DNA from: Modestobacter sp. Leaf380
GTDB lineage: Bacteria; Actinomycetota; Actinomycetes; Mycobacteriales; Geodermatophilaceae
Length of the DNA: 64,000 nt
Direction of reading: 5' to 3'
Assembly (NCBI RefSeq): GCF_001424485.1
Contig: NZ_LMQC01000001.1
Span: forward strand, 67,755 to 131,754
Of this stretch, positions 51,661 to 59,776 are shown in pieces. Position numbers and translations under genes: made by a program. The notes beneath the pieces are model-generated. The model saw only the letters and a program-made list of their open reading frames with translations. It was not told the DNA's origin and made no database searches. Numbering within the stretch: position 1 is the stretch's first letter; each line of letters opens with the position of its first letter.

Positions 51661-51751
51661 CCCTGTCAGCGGTGTTCTGGATCGGATCCGGCGGCGACTC
51701 CCCGTGTTCACCCGGTCGCCACCAGAGAGCACCTAGAGCGTGGTCGTGTGC

Positions 51752-51781
51752 ATTGCTAAGGAGCAATGGGCCGAACGGCCC
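51752..51781. promoter_or_regulatory. Adjacent palindromes upstream of the subtilase
   Basis: ATTGCT AAGG AGCAAT (6-bp arms) directly followed by GGGCCG AA CGGCCC (6-bp arms), about 92-121 bases upstream of the protease start. The first is AT-rich against its background and operator-like. The regulator is unknown. Confidence 0.35.
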
Positions 51782-51997
51782 AGCGACGGCGTCCTGCGCT
51801 GTGCACACGGCCCAGCGGAACGACTCGTTCCTCCGATGTGCACGCAACCATCGGCAGACGGCCCGGGGACGTCGGCACTCGGCCCAACCGCCCGACGCCG
51901 GACGGCGGGGTGGACCAGCGTTCAACGACCCACCTGGCCGCCCGCTGGCAGTCCCCCGGCCGGGACCTGTGCAGACCGGGGAGGGCCGGACACGCCA

Positions 51998-52033
51998 GGA
52001 GGCGGCGCCGACCGTGTGGTCGACGCCGCCTCC
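51998..52033 (-). terminator. serA terminator
   Basis: A 16-bp stem with one mismatch (51998-52013 with 52018-52033) and a 4-base loop, 36 bases past the serA stop. Confidence 0.65.
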
Positions 52034-52069
52034 CGGAGACGTGCGGTGCGCCCTTGCGGGCGCGGCGGA

Positions 52070-53671
52070 TCAGATCGGGTCGAGGTCGGCCGCGCGGGCC
52101 TCACGGGCACCGATGCGACCGGCGATGTCGGCGAGCAGCTCACTGCTGACCTCGCTGTCGACGGTGACCGCCATCAGGGCGTCGCCGCCCTGCGTGGTGC
52201 GGCTGACCTGCGCCCCGGCGATGTTGACCCCGGCCTCGCCCAGCGCGGCACCCACCGTGCCCACGACGCCCGGACGGTCGGCGTAGGTGAAGAACAACAG
52301 GTGGCCCTTGGCTTCGAGGTCGATCTCGAAGCCGCCGACCTCGGTCAGCTTGGGCACCTGGTTCTTGCCGTAGAGCGTGCCGGAGACGGCCACCTCGGTG
52401 CCGTCGGCCATCGCCCCGCGGACCGAGATCAGGTTGCGGTAGTGCGGGCTCTCGACGTCCTGGCTCAGCGTGACGTCCAGACCGCGGGCCTCGGCCAGCA
52501 GCGGGGCGTTGACGTAGCTGACCTGCTCCTCGACGACGTCGGTGAAGACCCCACGCAGCACGGCGAGCTGGACGACGGAGACGTCGAACTCGGCGATCTT
52601 GCCCAGCACCTCCACCGACACCGACTGGGCCAGCCCACCGGCGACGGCGGTGAAGACCCGGCCCAGCTTCTCGGCCAGCGGCAGACCCGGGCGGACGTCC
52701 TGCGCGACGACCCCGCCGGCCTGGACGTTCACCGCGTCGGGCACGAAGTCGCCCTGCAGGGCCAGGCGGACGCTGCGGGCGACGGCGGTGCCGGCCTTGT
52801 CCTGGGCCTCGGTGGTGGAGGCGCCCAGGTGCGGGGTGACGACGACGTTGGGGAGGGCGAAGAGCGGGCTGTCCGTGCACGGCTCCTTGGCGTAGACGTC
52901 GATGCCCGCCGCGCCCACCTGACCCGACTGCAGCGCGTCGGCCAGGGCGGCCTCCTCGACCAGACCACCGCGGGCGGCGTTGACGATGATCACGCCGCGC
53001 TTGGTCATGGCCAGCTGCTCGGCCCCGATCATGCCCAGGGTCTCGGGGGTCTTGGGCAGGTGGATCGTGATGAAGTCCGACTCGCGGAGGAGGTCCTCCA
53101 GCGACACCAGCCGCACCCCGAGCTGGGCGGCGCGACCGGGCTGGATGTAGGGGTCGTAGGCGATGAGCGTGACGCCGAAGGCGGCCAGGCGCTGGGCGAC
53201 CAGCACGCCGATGCGGCCCAGGCCGACGACGCCGACGGTCTTCTCGGTCACCTCCACACCGGTGAACTTCGACCGCTTCCAGGTGCCCTCGCGCAGCGAG
53301 GCGTCGGCGGCGGCGATGTGCCGGGCGGCGGCCAGCAGCAGCGCGACGGCGTGCTCGGCGGCGCTGACGATGTTCGAGGTGGGGGCGTTGACGACCATGA
53401 CCCCGCGCGCGGTGGCGGCCGGGACGTCGACGTTGTCCAGCCCGATGCCGGCCCGGGCGACCACCTTGAGGTGGGGGGCGGCGGCGAGTGCCTCGGCGTC
53501 GATCGTGGTGGCGCTGCGGACCATCACGGCCGCGGCGTCGGCGAGGGCGGGCAGCAGCGCGGCCCGGTCGGCGCCGTCGACGTGCCGGATCTCGAACTCC
53601 GAGCCGAGCACCTCCAGCGCACTGGGGGCGAGCTCCTCGGCGATCAGGACGACGGGCGCAGACGTGGTCAC
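52070..53671 (-). CDS. serA: D-3-phosphoglycerate dehydrogenase
   Basis: First enzyme of serine synthesis, long (type I) form of 533 residues. Catalytic domain: [22 protein letters not shown] motif [17 protein letters not shown] (about residues 147-163), [13 protein letters not shown] (catalytic Arg region), [11 protein letters not shown] and [13 protein letters not shown] (catalytic His). An intervening ASB domain (about 320-450) leads to the C-terminal ACT domain ([20 protein letters not shown]), where serine feedback inhibition acts in homologues. GTG with TAGGCT ending 8 bases upstream, predicted leaderless. Confidence 0.97.
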   Translation of the reverse strand: MTTSAPVVLIAEELAPSALEVLGSEFEIRHVDGADRAALLPALADAAAVMVRSATTIDAEALAAAPHLKVVARAGIGLDNVDVPAATARGVMVVNAPTSNIVSAAEHAVALLLAAARHIAAADASLREGTWKRSKFTGVEVTEKTVGVVGLGRIGVLVAQRLAAFGVTLIAYDPYIQPGRAAQLGVRLVSLEDLLRESDFITIHLPKTPETLGMIGAEQLAMTKRGVIIVNAARGGLVEEAALADALQSGQVGAAGIDVYAKEPCTDSPLFALPNVVVTPHLGASTTEAQDKAGTAVARSVRLALQGDFVPDAVNVQAGGVVAQDVRPGLPLAEKLGRVFTAVAGGLAQSVSVEVLGKIAEFDVSVVQLAVLRGVFTDVVEEQVSYVNAPLLAEARGLDVTLSQDVESPHYRNLISVRGAMADGTEVAVSGTLYGKNQVPKLTEVGGFEIDLEAKGHLLFFTYADRPGVVGTVGAALGEAGVNIAGAQVSRTTQGGDALMAVTVDSEVSSELLADIAGRIGAREARAADLDPI

Positions 53672-53679
53672 GGCTGGAC

Positions 53680-53685
53680 AGCCTA
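53680..53685 (-). promoter_or_regulatory. -10 element, predicted leaderless transcript (serA)
   Basis: Minus strand TAGGCT, 8 bases (GTCCAGCC), then the serA GTG. Confidence 0.45.
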
Positions 53686-53772
53686 GGACCGAGCGGGTCG
53701 GAGGCCCGTCCTGGGTGTCCCCGGCCCACCCGCACGGCACACCGGCACCACCCCGCAGGGGGTGCGCTTCGC

Positions 53773-53801
53773 TTGCCCGTCGCCGGTGGCCCAGCCATCC
53801 T
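53773..53801 (+). promoter_or_regulatory. Candidate promoter of the QYG membrane protein gene
   Basis: TTGCCC (53773-53778), 17 bases, CATCCT (53796-53801), giving a leader of about 50 nt with a strong GGAGGAG ribosome site before the ATG at 53857. Confidence 0.4.
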
Positions 53802-53856
53802 GGGCGTTCACCGCCGGTGGCCGCAGCGGCTTCCCCGGCCCCGCGTGGAGGAGACC

Positions 53857-54771
53857 ATGAGCGACGAGAAGGACGAGACGAGCCGGACGGAGACCTCCCC
53901 GTTCGACCGGGGGACGTCGTCCGGGCAGGGCTCGTGGGAGCGCGACGCCACGCGGGAGTCCGCCGCCCCCCAGTACGGCCAGCAGCAGTACGGGCAGCCG
54001 CAGTACGACTCCCCCTCCTCCGGGCAGCCGCAGTACGGGGCGCAGCAGTACGGCGGCCAGCAGTACGGGGCGCAGCAGCACGGCGGCCAGCAGTACGGGG
54101 CCCAGCAGTACGGCGACCAGCAGTACGGCGGCCAGCAGGGCTACGGCCAGCAGAGCCCCGGGCCGGAGCTCTACGGCCAGCAGGGGTACGGGCAACAGGG
54201 ATACGCGCAGCAGGGATACGGGCAACAGGGGTACGGCCAGCAGGGGTACGGGCCGGTCGCCTACGGGCAGCCCTTCGGCACCGGGCAGGCCGCGCCGGCC
54301 AAGCCCGGCGGGGTCATCACGGCCGCGGTCCTCGGGTTCGTGTTCGGTGCGCTGGGCGTGCTGGTGACCGGCCTGTTGCTGGTCGTGGGCTCGGTGGTCG
54401 TGGGTGCCGGGTCCGGCGTCGGCGCCGCCGAGCTCGACGACGTCGTCCCCGGCCTCGGCGGCGCGCTCGGTGCGATCGCCGGGTTCCTGATCATCGCCGG
54501 CCTGCTGGCCCTCGCCTGGACCGTGCTGGTCATCTGGGGGTCCGTCTGGGCGCTGAGCGGGCGCAGCCGGGTGCTGCTGATCGTCGCCGCCTCGGTGTCG
54601 GTCCTGGTGACCGGGATCGGCCTGATCGGCAACCTCGCCGACGCCACCTCGGCCGGTGACGTGGTGGTGTCGCTGCTGTTCTTCGGCGCCGCTGTCGCCA
54701 TCGTCGTGCTGCTGTCGGTGGGCTCGGCGTCCCAGTACTTCGCGGCGCACCGCGCTCTGCGCGCCCGCTGA
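53857..54771 (+). CDS. QYG-rich low-complexity membrane protein
   Basis: A 304-residue protein in two parts. Residues about 40-140 are a prion-like low-complexity tract of repeated [14 protein letters not shown] units, almost free of charge. After [15 protein letters not shown] comes a membrane domain of about four helices with short loops. The layout (disordered Gln/Tyr/Gly cytosolic tail plus DUF4190/DUF4064-like helices) is common in actinobacteria, but no function is assigned. ATG with GGAGGAG upstream. Ends in a 23-bp tandem repeat. First of three co-directional small membrane protein genes. Confidence 0.85.
   Translation: MSDEKDETSRTETSPFDRGTSSGQGSWERDATRESAAPQYGQQQYGQPQYDSPSSGQPQYGAQQYGGQQYGAQQHGGQQYGAQQYGDQQYGGQQGYGQQSPGPELYGQQGYGQQGYAQQGYGQQGYGQQGYGPVAYGQPFGTGQAAPAKPGGVITAAVLGFVFGALGVLVTGLLLVVGSVVVGAGSGVGAAELDDVVPGLGGALGAIAGFLIIAGLLALAWTVLVIWGSVWALSGRSRVLLIVAASVSVLVTGIGLIGNLADATSAGDVVVSLLFFGAAVAIVVLLSVGSASQYFAAHRALRAR
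53970..54262 (+). repeat. QYG-coding short repeats
   Basis: Runs of 9-15 base units coding CAG(CAG)TACGG(N) (Gln-Gln-Tyr-Gly) with near-identical codon use, indicating recent expansion by slippage or unequal exchange. Confidence 0.8.
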
Positions 54772-54819
54772 CCCGCGCTCTGCGCGCCCGCTGACCCGCG
54801 CTCTGCGCGCCCGCTGACC
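54751..54819. repeat. Triple 23-bp tandem repeat across a stop codon
   Basis: A 23-base unit starting CGCGCTCTGCGCGCCC and ending GCTGACC is present at 54751-54773, 54774-54796 and 54797-54819 without mismatch. The first copy encodes the final RALRAR and stop of the QYG protein; the other two are outside the gene and out of frame with it. Confidence 0.9.
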
Positions 54820-54863
54820 CCCGCCTCCGGGCACCCACCACCCCACCACCGGGAGACCCCGAC

Positions 54864-55430
54864 ATGAGCACCCCCACCCCGCCCGACGGTCCGCGCGAGG
54901 ACTGGCTGCAGCCCGGTCAGGGCGCCCAGCCCCCCTCCTACGGCTCCCAGCCGCCGGCGTACGGCTCCCAGCCACCGGCCTGGGGCCAGCCCGGTCCGGG
55001 CAACGCGCCCCTGACGCCCGGGGGGTACACCACCGGGGTCCGGCCGCCGCAGGTCACCTCGGCCTCGGTGATCGGCATCGTGATCGGCGGGCTGTCCGTG
55101 CTGCTCAACGTCGTCGGCCTGCTGGCGGCCAGCTCGGTGGGGGTGGAGATCTCCGGCTTCGGCATCGTGCTCACCGTCATCGGCATCGCGGTGTCGCTGG
55201 CTCTGCTGGTGGGCGGGATCCGCACGCTCAAGGGCGGCCGGCCCGAGCTGCTGCTCTACGGCGCCTTCGGGGTCATCGCCATCTGGGTGCTGACCCTGGC
55301 GCTGAACATCGTGCTGGGCAACGGCTTCACCGCCTCGGGCCTGCTGGGGCTCATCGGCGCCGGCGCCATCGTGTTCCTGGTGCGCCAGCCGCCGGCGCAG
55401 CAGTGGTTCGCCTCCCGCGGGACCCCGTGA
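54864..55430 (+). CDS. Proline/glycine-tailed four-helix membrane protein
   Basis: A 188-residue protein: an N-terminal disordered tail (residues 1-65) with three SQPPxYG/SQPPAWG repeats, then about four transmembrane helices (ASVIGIVIGGLSVLLNVVGL, IVLTVIGIAVSLALLVGG, LYGAFGVIAIWVLTLALNI, LLGLIGAGAIVFLV) and a short cytosolic tail. The ATG follows a GGGAG. It resembles the QYG protein upstream in plan though not in sequence. Function unknown. Its stop overlaps the next gene (GTGA). Confidence 0.82.
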   Translation: MSTPTPPDGPREDWLQPGQGAQPPSYGSQPPAYGSQPPAWGQPGPGNAPLTPGGYTTGVRPPQVTSASVIGIVIGGLSVLLNVVGLLAASSVGVEISGFGIVLTVIGIAVSLALLVGGIRTLKGGRPELLLYGAFGVIAIWVLTLALNIVLGNGFTASGLLGLIGAGAIVFLVRQPPAQQWFASRGTP

Positions 55431-55852
55431 CCTCCCCCTCCGCACCCACCGGCGGGGTCGCCGGCCGTCGTCCCCCGCCGGCGGTGGTCGCGGCCGCGGC
55501 GCTCGCGGCCCTGCAGGCGCTGTTCTGCCTGTTGCCGGGCCTGTCCGGGCTCAGCTTCGGGATGGGCGGCAACCTGCCGGCGCTCGCCGTCGGGCTCGGT
55601 TACCTGGTGCTGTCCGCGGCGTCGGTGCTGGGCGCGGTGCAGGCGGTGCGTGGTCGCAGCGGCCGGGTGCTGACCGTCGTGGGCCTCGCGCTGGCCGTCG
55701 TGTGGGCGGTCAACCTGGTGCTGTCGCTGGTCCTGGGCATCGGTTTCGACGTGCTGTCGGTGCTGCTGCTGGTCCTCGCGGTCGGGGTGGTGCTGTGCAT
55801 GCGCCGTCCCGAGGTGCAGGCCTGGGCCCCGCCGCGCGGCACCCCGGTCTGA
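55427..55852 (+). CDS. Small membrane protein
   Basis: A 141-residue protein with about four hydrophobic helices (AVVAAAALAALQALFCLLPG, LAVGLGYLVLSAASVLGAV, VLTVVGLALAVVWAVNLVLS, VLSVLLLVLAVGVVLCM) and the tail RRPEVQAWAPPRGTPV. The tail echoes RQPPAQQWFASRGTP of the preceding protein, so the two are probably distant paralogues from duplication. GTG overlaps the preceding stop by four bases. No function assigned. Confidence 0.8.
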   Translation: MTSPSAPTGGVAGRRPPPAVVAAAALAALQALFCLLPGLSGLSFGMGGNLPALAVGLGYLVLSAASVLGAVQAVRGRSGRVLTVVGLALAVVWAVNLVLSLVLGIGFDVLSVLLLVLAVGVVLCMRRPEVQAWAPPRGTPV

Positions 55853-55889
55853 TCGCCCGGTCCGAGGACCCCCCTCCCCCACGAACGGC

Positions 55890-55925
55890 CGACGGCCGCC
55901 TCCCCACACGGGGAGGCGGCCGTCG
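55890..55925. terminator. Shared terminator, perfect 16-bp stem
   Basis: Arms 55890-55905 and 55910-55925 around an ACAC loop, between the convergent small membrane protein gene and ilvC; it could serve both. No T tract. Confidence 0.75.
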
Positions 55926-55939
55926 TCGTCGGGCGGGGG

Positions 55940-57019
<1,080 letters not shown>

Positions 57020-57054
57020 TCATGAGGGGCTGCGTGCGGGGCTGGGGTCTTCGG

Positions 57055-57567
57055 CTACGCGGAGCGCAAGGTACCGGCGCCGGACATGGACCGCGGACCG
57101 CGGCCCAGGGCGACGGTGCCCGACTGCGCCATCTCCTTGATCCCCATCGGGGCGAGGACGGCGAGCAGGGCCTGGAGCTTCTCGGGGGTGCCGGTGGCCT
57201 CGAGGGTCACGGTGTCGGTGTTGACGTCGATCACCCGGGCCCGGAAGAGCTCGGCGGTCTGCAGCACGGTGACCCGGTCGGCCAGCGGCGCCCGGACCTT
57301 GACCAGCAGCAGCTCGCGCTGGACCGAGGCACCGTCGAGCTCGACGATCTTGATGACCTCGATCAGCTTGTTCAGCTGCTTGGTGATCTGCTCCAGCGGC
57401 TGGGCATCGACGTCGACGACGATCGTCATCCGGGACAGGTCGGGGTTCTCGGTCGGCCCGACGGCGAGGGACTCGATGTTGAACCCGCGGCGGCTGAACA
57501 GCGCCGAGACGCGGGCCAGCACACCGGACTTGTTCTCGACCAGGACGGAGAGGGTGTGGCGGGGCAT
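57055..57567 (-). CDS. ilvN: Acetohydroxyacid synthase small (regulatory) subunit
   Basis: A 170-residue regulatory subunit that stimulates IlvB and confers valine-type feedback. The N-terminal ACT domain reads HTLSVLVENKSGVLARVSAL then FSRRGFNIESLAVGPTE; the C-terminal domain has ELLLVKVRAPLADRVTVLQT and VTLEATGTPEKLQALLAVL. ATG with GAGG 9 bases upstream. It follows ilvB by 85 bases. Confidence 0.96.
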   Translation of the reverse strand: MPRHTLSVLVENKSGVLARVSALFSRRGFNIESLAVGPTENPDLSRMTIVVDVDAQPLEQITKQLNKLIEVIKIVELDGASVQRELLLVKVRAPLADRVTVLQTAELFRARVIDVNTDTVTLEATGTPEKLQALLAVLAPMGIKEMAQSGTVALGRGPRSMSGAGTLRSA

Positions 57568-57652
57568 GGGGTGGACCTCGTTCCTTCGTGCAGTGCCGGC
57601 CCCCTCTCAGGGGCCCGCGGCGAGCCTGCGAGTCGTGGGGGGAGAGAGGGTC

Positions 57653-59554
57653 CTACACCTGGTCGGCGCCGAAGACCGGACGGAGGTCCCGGGCGGCGAG
57701 GATGTCGTCGTTGCTGGCGCCGGCGGCGACCATCGGCCAGACCTGGGCGTCGGAGCCGACGATGAAGTCGATGACCACGGGCCGGTCGTTGATCGCCATG
57801 GCCTTCTCGATCGTGGCGTCGACGTCCTCGGCGGTCTCGCAGCGCAGGCCCACGCAACCCAGCGCCTCGGCCAGGGCGACGAAGTCCGGGATGCGCACCG
57901 AGCGCGGCGCGGTGGTGTCCCCGCCGCCCGAGCCGCGGTGCTGCAGCTTGGTGTTGGAGTAGCGGCCCTCGTAGAAGAGGGTCTGCCACTGCCGCACCAT
58001 GCCCAGGTTGCCGTTGTTGATCACGGCGACCTTGACCGGGATGCCCTCGATGGCGCAGGTGGCCAGCTCCTGGTTGGTCATCTGGAAGCAGCCGTCGCCG
58101 TCGATCGCCCACACGGTGGCCTCGGGGCGACCGGCCTTGGCGCCCATGGCCGCGGGGACGGCGTAGCCCATGGTGCCCAGGCCGCCGCTGTTGAGCCAGG
58201 TGCCCGGCTTCTCGTACTTCACGAACTGGGCGGCCCACATCTGGTGCTGGCCGACGCCGGCGCAGTAGACGGCGTCGGGACCGGCGATCGCACCGAGGCG
58301 CTCGATGACGTACTGCGGGCTCAGCGCGCCGTCCTCGGGCAGGTCGTAGCCCAGCGGGTACGTCTCGCGCCAGCGGTCCAGCTGGACCCACCACTCGGCG
58401 AGGTCGGGGCGGCCCTGCTCGGCCTGCAGCGCGGTCAGCGCGGCGATCAGCTCGGTGATCGTCTCCTTCGCGTCGCCCACGATCGGCACGTCGGCCTTGC
58501 GGTTCTTGCCGATCTCGGCCGGGTCGATGTCGGCGTGCACGACGGTCGCGCCGGGGGCGAAGCTGGACAGCTGCCCGGTGACCCGGTCGTCGAAGCGGGC
58601 GCCCAGGGCGATGAGCACGTCGGCCTTCTGCAGCGCGGTCACCGCGGTGACCGTGCCGTGCATGCCGGGCATGCCCAGGTGCTGGGGGTGGCTGTCGGGG
58701 AACGCCCCGCGGGCCATCAGCGTGGTGACGACGGGGGCACCGGTCAGCTCGGCCAGCTGTGCCAGGACCTCGCTGGCGCCGGCCTTGAGCACGCCACCGC
58801 CGACGTAGAGCACCGGCCGGGAGGCCGCCTGGACGACCGAGGCGGCCTCGCGGACCTGCTTGCCGTGCGGGCGGGTGGTCGGCTTGTAGCCGGGCAGGTC
58901 GATCCGCGGCGGCCAGGAGAAGTCGGTGGTGGCCTGCAGGACGTCCTTGGGGACGTCGACCAGGACCGGGCCGGGCCGGCCGGTGGAGGCCAGGTGGAAG
59001 GCCTCGGCGATCCGCTGCGGGATCTCGGCGGCATCGCTGACCAGGAAGTTGTGCTTGGTGATCGGCATCGTGATGCCGCGGATGTCGGCCTCCTGGAAGG
59101 CGTCGGTCCCGATGAACCCGCTGGCGACCTGGCCGGTGATGGCGACCATCGGCACGGAGTCCATGTAGGCGTCGGCCAGCGGCGTCACCAGGTTGGTGGC
59201 GCCGGGGCCCGAGGTGGCGATGCAGACGCCGACCCGGCCGGTGGCCTGGGCGTACCCGGTGGCGGCGTGCCCGGCACCCTGCTCGTGGCGGACCAGCACG
59301 TGCCGGACGCTGGAGTCGAAGAGCGGGTCGTACAGCGGCAGGATCGCCCCGCCGGGGAGACCGAAGACCAGGTCGACGCCGACGGCCTCGAGCGAGCGGA
59401 CCAGGCTCTGCGCCCCGGTGATCCCGGTGGCGGGCTGGTGCGCGGCCTCGGCGAGGGAGCGGTCGGTGGACTCCACACCGGCGACGGACTCGGCGGCGAT
59501 CTGGGTGGGGGCGTCCTCACCAGCAGCGGCGGTGGCGGTGGCGGTGGTGCTCAT
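57653..59554 (-). CDS. ilvB: Acetohydroxyacid synthase large (catalytic) subunit
   Basis: ThDP-dependent AHAS, 633 residues, committing pyruvate to valine/leucine and 2-oxobutyrate to isoleucine. [13 protein letters not shown] and the catalytic Glu in [14 protein letters not shown] (about residues 88-101), [10 protein letters not shown], the FAD-binding middle domain, and the ThDP/Mg motif [19 protein letters not shown] with [12 protein letters not shown] are all present. An N-terminal Ala/Thr-rich extension of about 45 residues precedes the fold. ATG with GGGAG about 10 bases upstream. Preceded by a Leu/Val/Ile leader-peptide attenuator. Confidence 0.98.
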   Translation of the reverse strand: MSTTATATAAAGEDAPTQIAAESVAGVESTDRSLAEAAHQPATGITGAQSLVRSLEAVGVDLVFGLPGGAILPLYDPLFDSSVRHVLVRHEQGAGHAATGYAQATGRVGVCIATSGPGATNLVTPLADAYMDSVPMVAITGQVASGFIGTDAFQEADIRGITMPITKHNFLVSDAAEIPQRIAEAFHLASTGRPGPVLVDVPKDVLQATTDFSWPPRIDLPGYKPTTRPHGKQVREAASVVQAASRPVLYVGGGVLKAGASEVLAQLAELTGAPVVTTLMARGAFPDSHPQHLGMPGMHGTVTAVTALQKADVLIALGARFDDRVTGQLSSFAPGATVVHADIDPAEIGKNRKADVPIVGDAKETITELIAALTALQAEQGRPDLAEWWVQLDRWRETYPLGYDLPEDGALSPQYVIERLGAIAGPDAVYCAGVGQHQMWAAQFVKYEKPGTWLNSGGLGTMGYAVPAAMGAKAGRPEATVWAIDGDGCFQMTNQELATCAIEGIPVKVAVINNGNLGMVRQWQTLFYEGRYSNTKLQHRGSGGGDTTAPRSVRIPDFVALAEALGCVGLRCETAEDVDATIEKAMAINDRPVVIDFIVGSDAQVWPMVAAGASNDDILAARDLRPVFGADQV

Positions 59555-59635
59555 CTGGTCGATCTCCCTGGGCGAGGGGGTGGGCGTGCGGCGCGGTGTG
59601 GTGTCCGTGGGGGTCCCTGGCGGTCCCCGGTCATG

Positions 59636-59667
59636 AAAAAACCCCTCGTGCCACGGGCACGGAGGGG
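59636..59667 (-). terminator. ilvB attenuator terminator
   Basis: An 11-bp stem (59656-59667 with 59642-59652, one bulged base) and 3-base loop, followed on the minus strand by six T's (59641-59636). It lies about 80 bases before the ilvB ATG, so it must be read through for expression. Confidence 0.85.
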
Positions 59668-59669
59668 CG

Positions 59670-59697
59670 AGCGCGTCGGTCGGTGGACCGGCGCGCT
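59670..59697 (-). promoter_or_regulatory. ilvB leader stem 1
   Basis: AGCGCG-C-CGGTC, loop CACC, GACCG-A-CGCGCT: 11 pairs with one mismatch. It begins on the last two bases of the leader-peptide TAG, exactly as in the cimA leader. Confidence 0.65.
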
Positions 59698-59740
59698 AGT
59701 CGATGAGTACGAGGAGGGTGGGGATCCCGGAACGCAGCAC
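59696..59740 (-). CDS. ilvB leader peptide MLRSGIPTLLVLID
   Basis: A 14-residue open frame from GTG 59740 to TAG, with codons for Leu, Ile, Leu, Leu, Val, Leu and Ile, the end products of the pathway. The frame continues upstream to GTG 59767 (PYEAHSVVV), but CACAGT ends 6 bases before GTG 59740 and gives a leaderless start there, matching neighbouring genes. Position between promoter and terminator fits a classic ilv attenuator. Confidence 0.75.
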   Translation of the reverse strand: MLRSGIPTLLVLID

Positions 59741-59746
59741 GACGAC

Positions 59747-59776
59747 ACTGTGCGCCTCGTACGGCACCGCCGTCAA
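59747..59776 (-). promoter_or_regulatory. ilvBNC promoter
   Basis: Minus strand TTGACG (59776-59771), 18-base spacer, CACAGT (59752-59747). The TGA stop of the upstream GGDEF-EAL gene is embedded in the -35 hexamer. Confidence 0.6.

Larger units (their letters stand above)
51661..52069. other. serA-subtilase intergenic region
   Basis: 409 bases without a supported gene. It contains the serA terminator (51998-52033), the subtilase 5' region with a GGCGAC/GTCGCC stem (51693-51698 with 51715-51720), the palindrome ATTGCT-AAGG-AGCAAT (51752-51767) and the adjoining GGGCCG-AA-CGGCCC (51768-51781). Nothing else recognisable between about 51790 and 51990. Confidence 0.7.

Noticed and set aside
47848-51759. 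A 1,303-codon plus-strand frame opposite the subtilase
   Set aside because: Val/Gly/Asp-rich mirror of the protease gene, which carries all catalytic motifs; typical high-GC shadow frame.
51661-51760. c-di-AMP (ydaO-type) riboswitch ahead of the subtilase
   Set aside because: A GGGTGAACACGGGG stretch is suggestive but I could not match the full conserved core, so it is left as an unassigned structured leader.
59696-59767. Longer ilvB leader peptide from GTG 59767
   Set aside because: It would start 7 bases from the -35 TTGACG and upstream of the -10, so it would not be in the transcript made from the visible promoter.
59555-59776. T-box riboswitch for ilvB
   Set aside because: No T-box sequence or specifier stem; the short peptide with Leu/Val/Ile codons and terminator fits ribosome-mediated attenuation.
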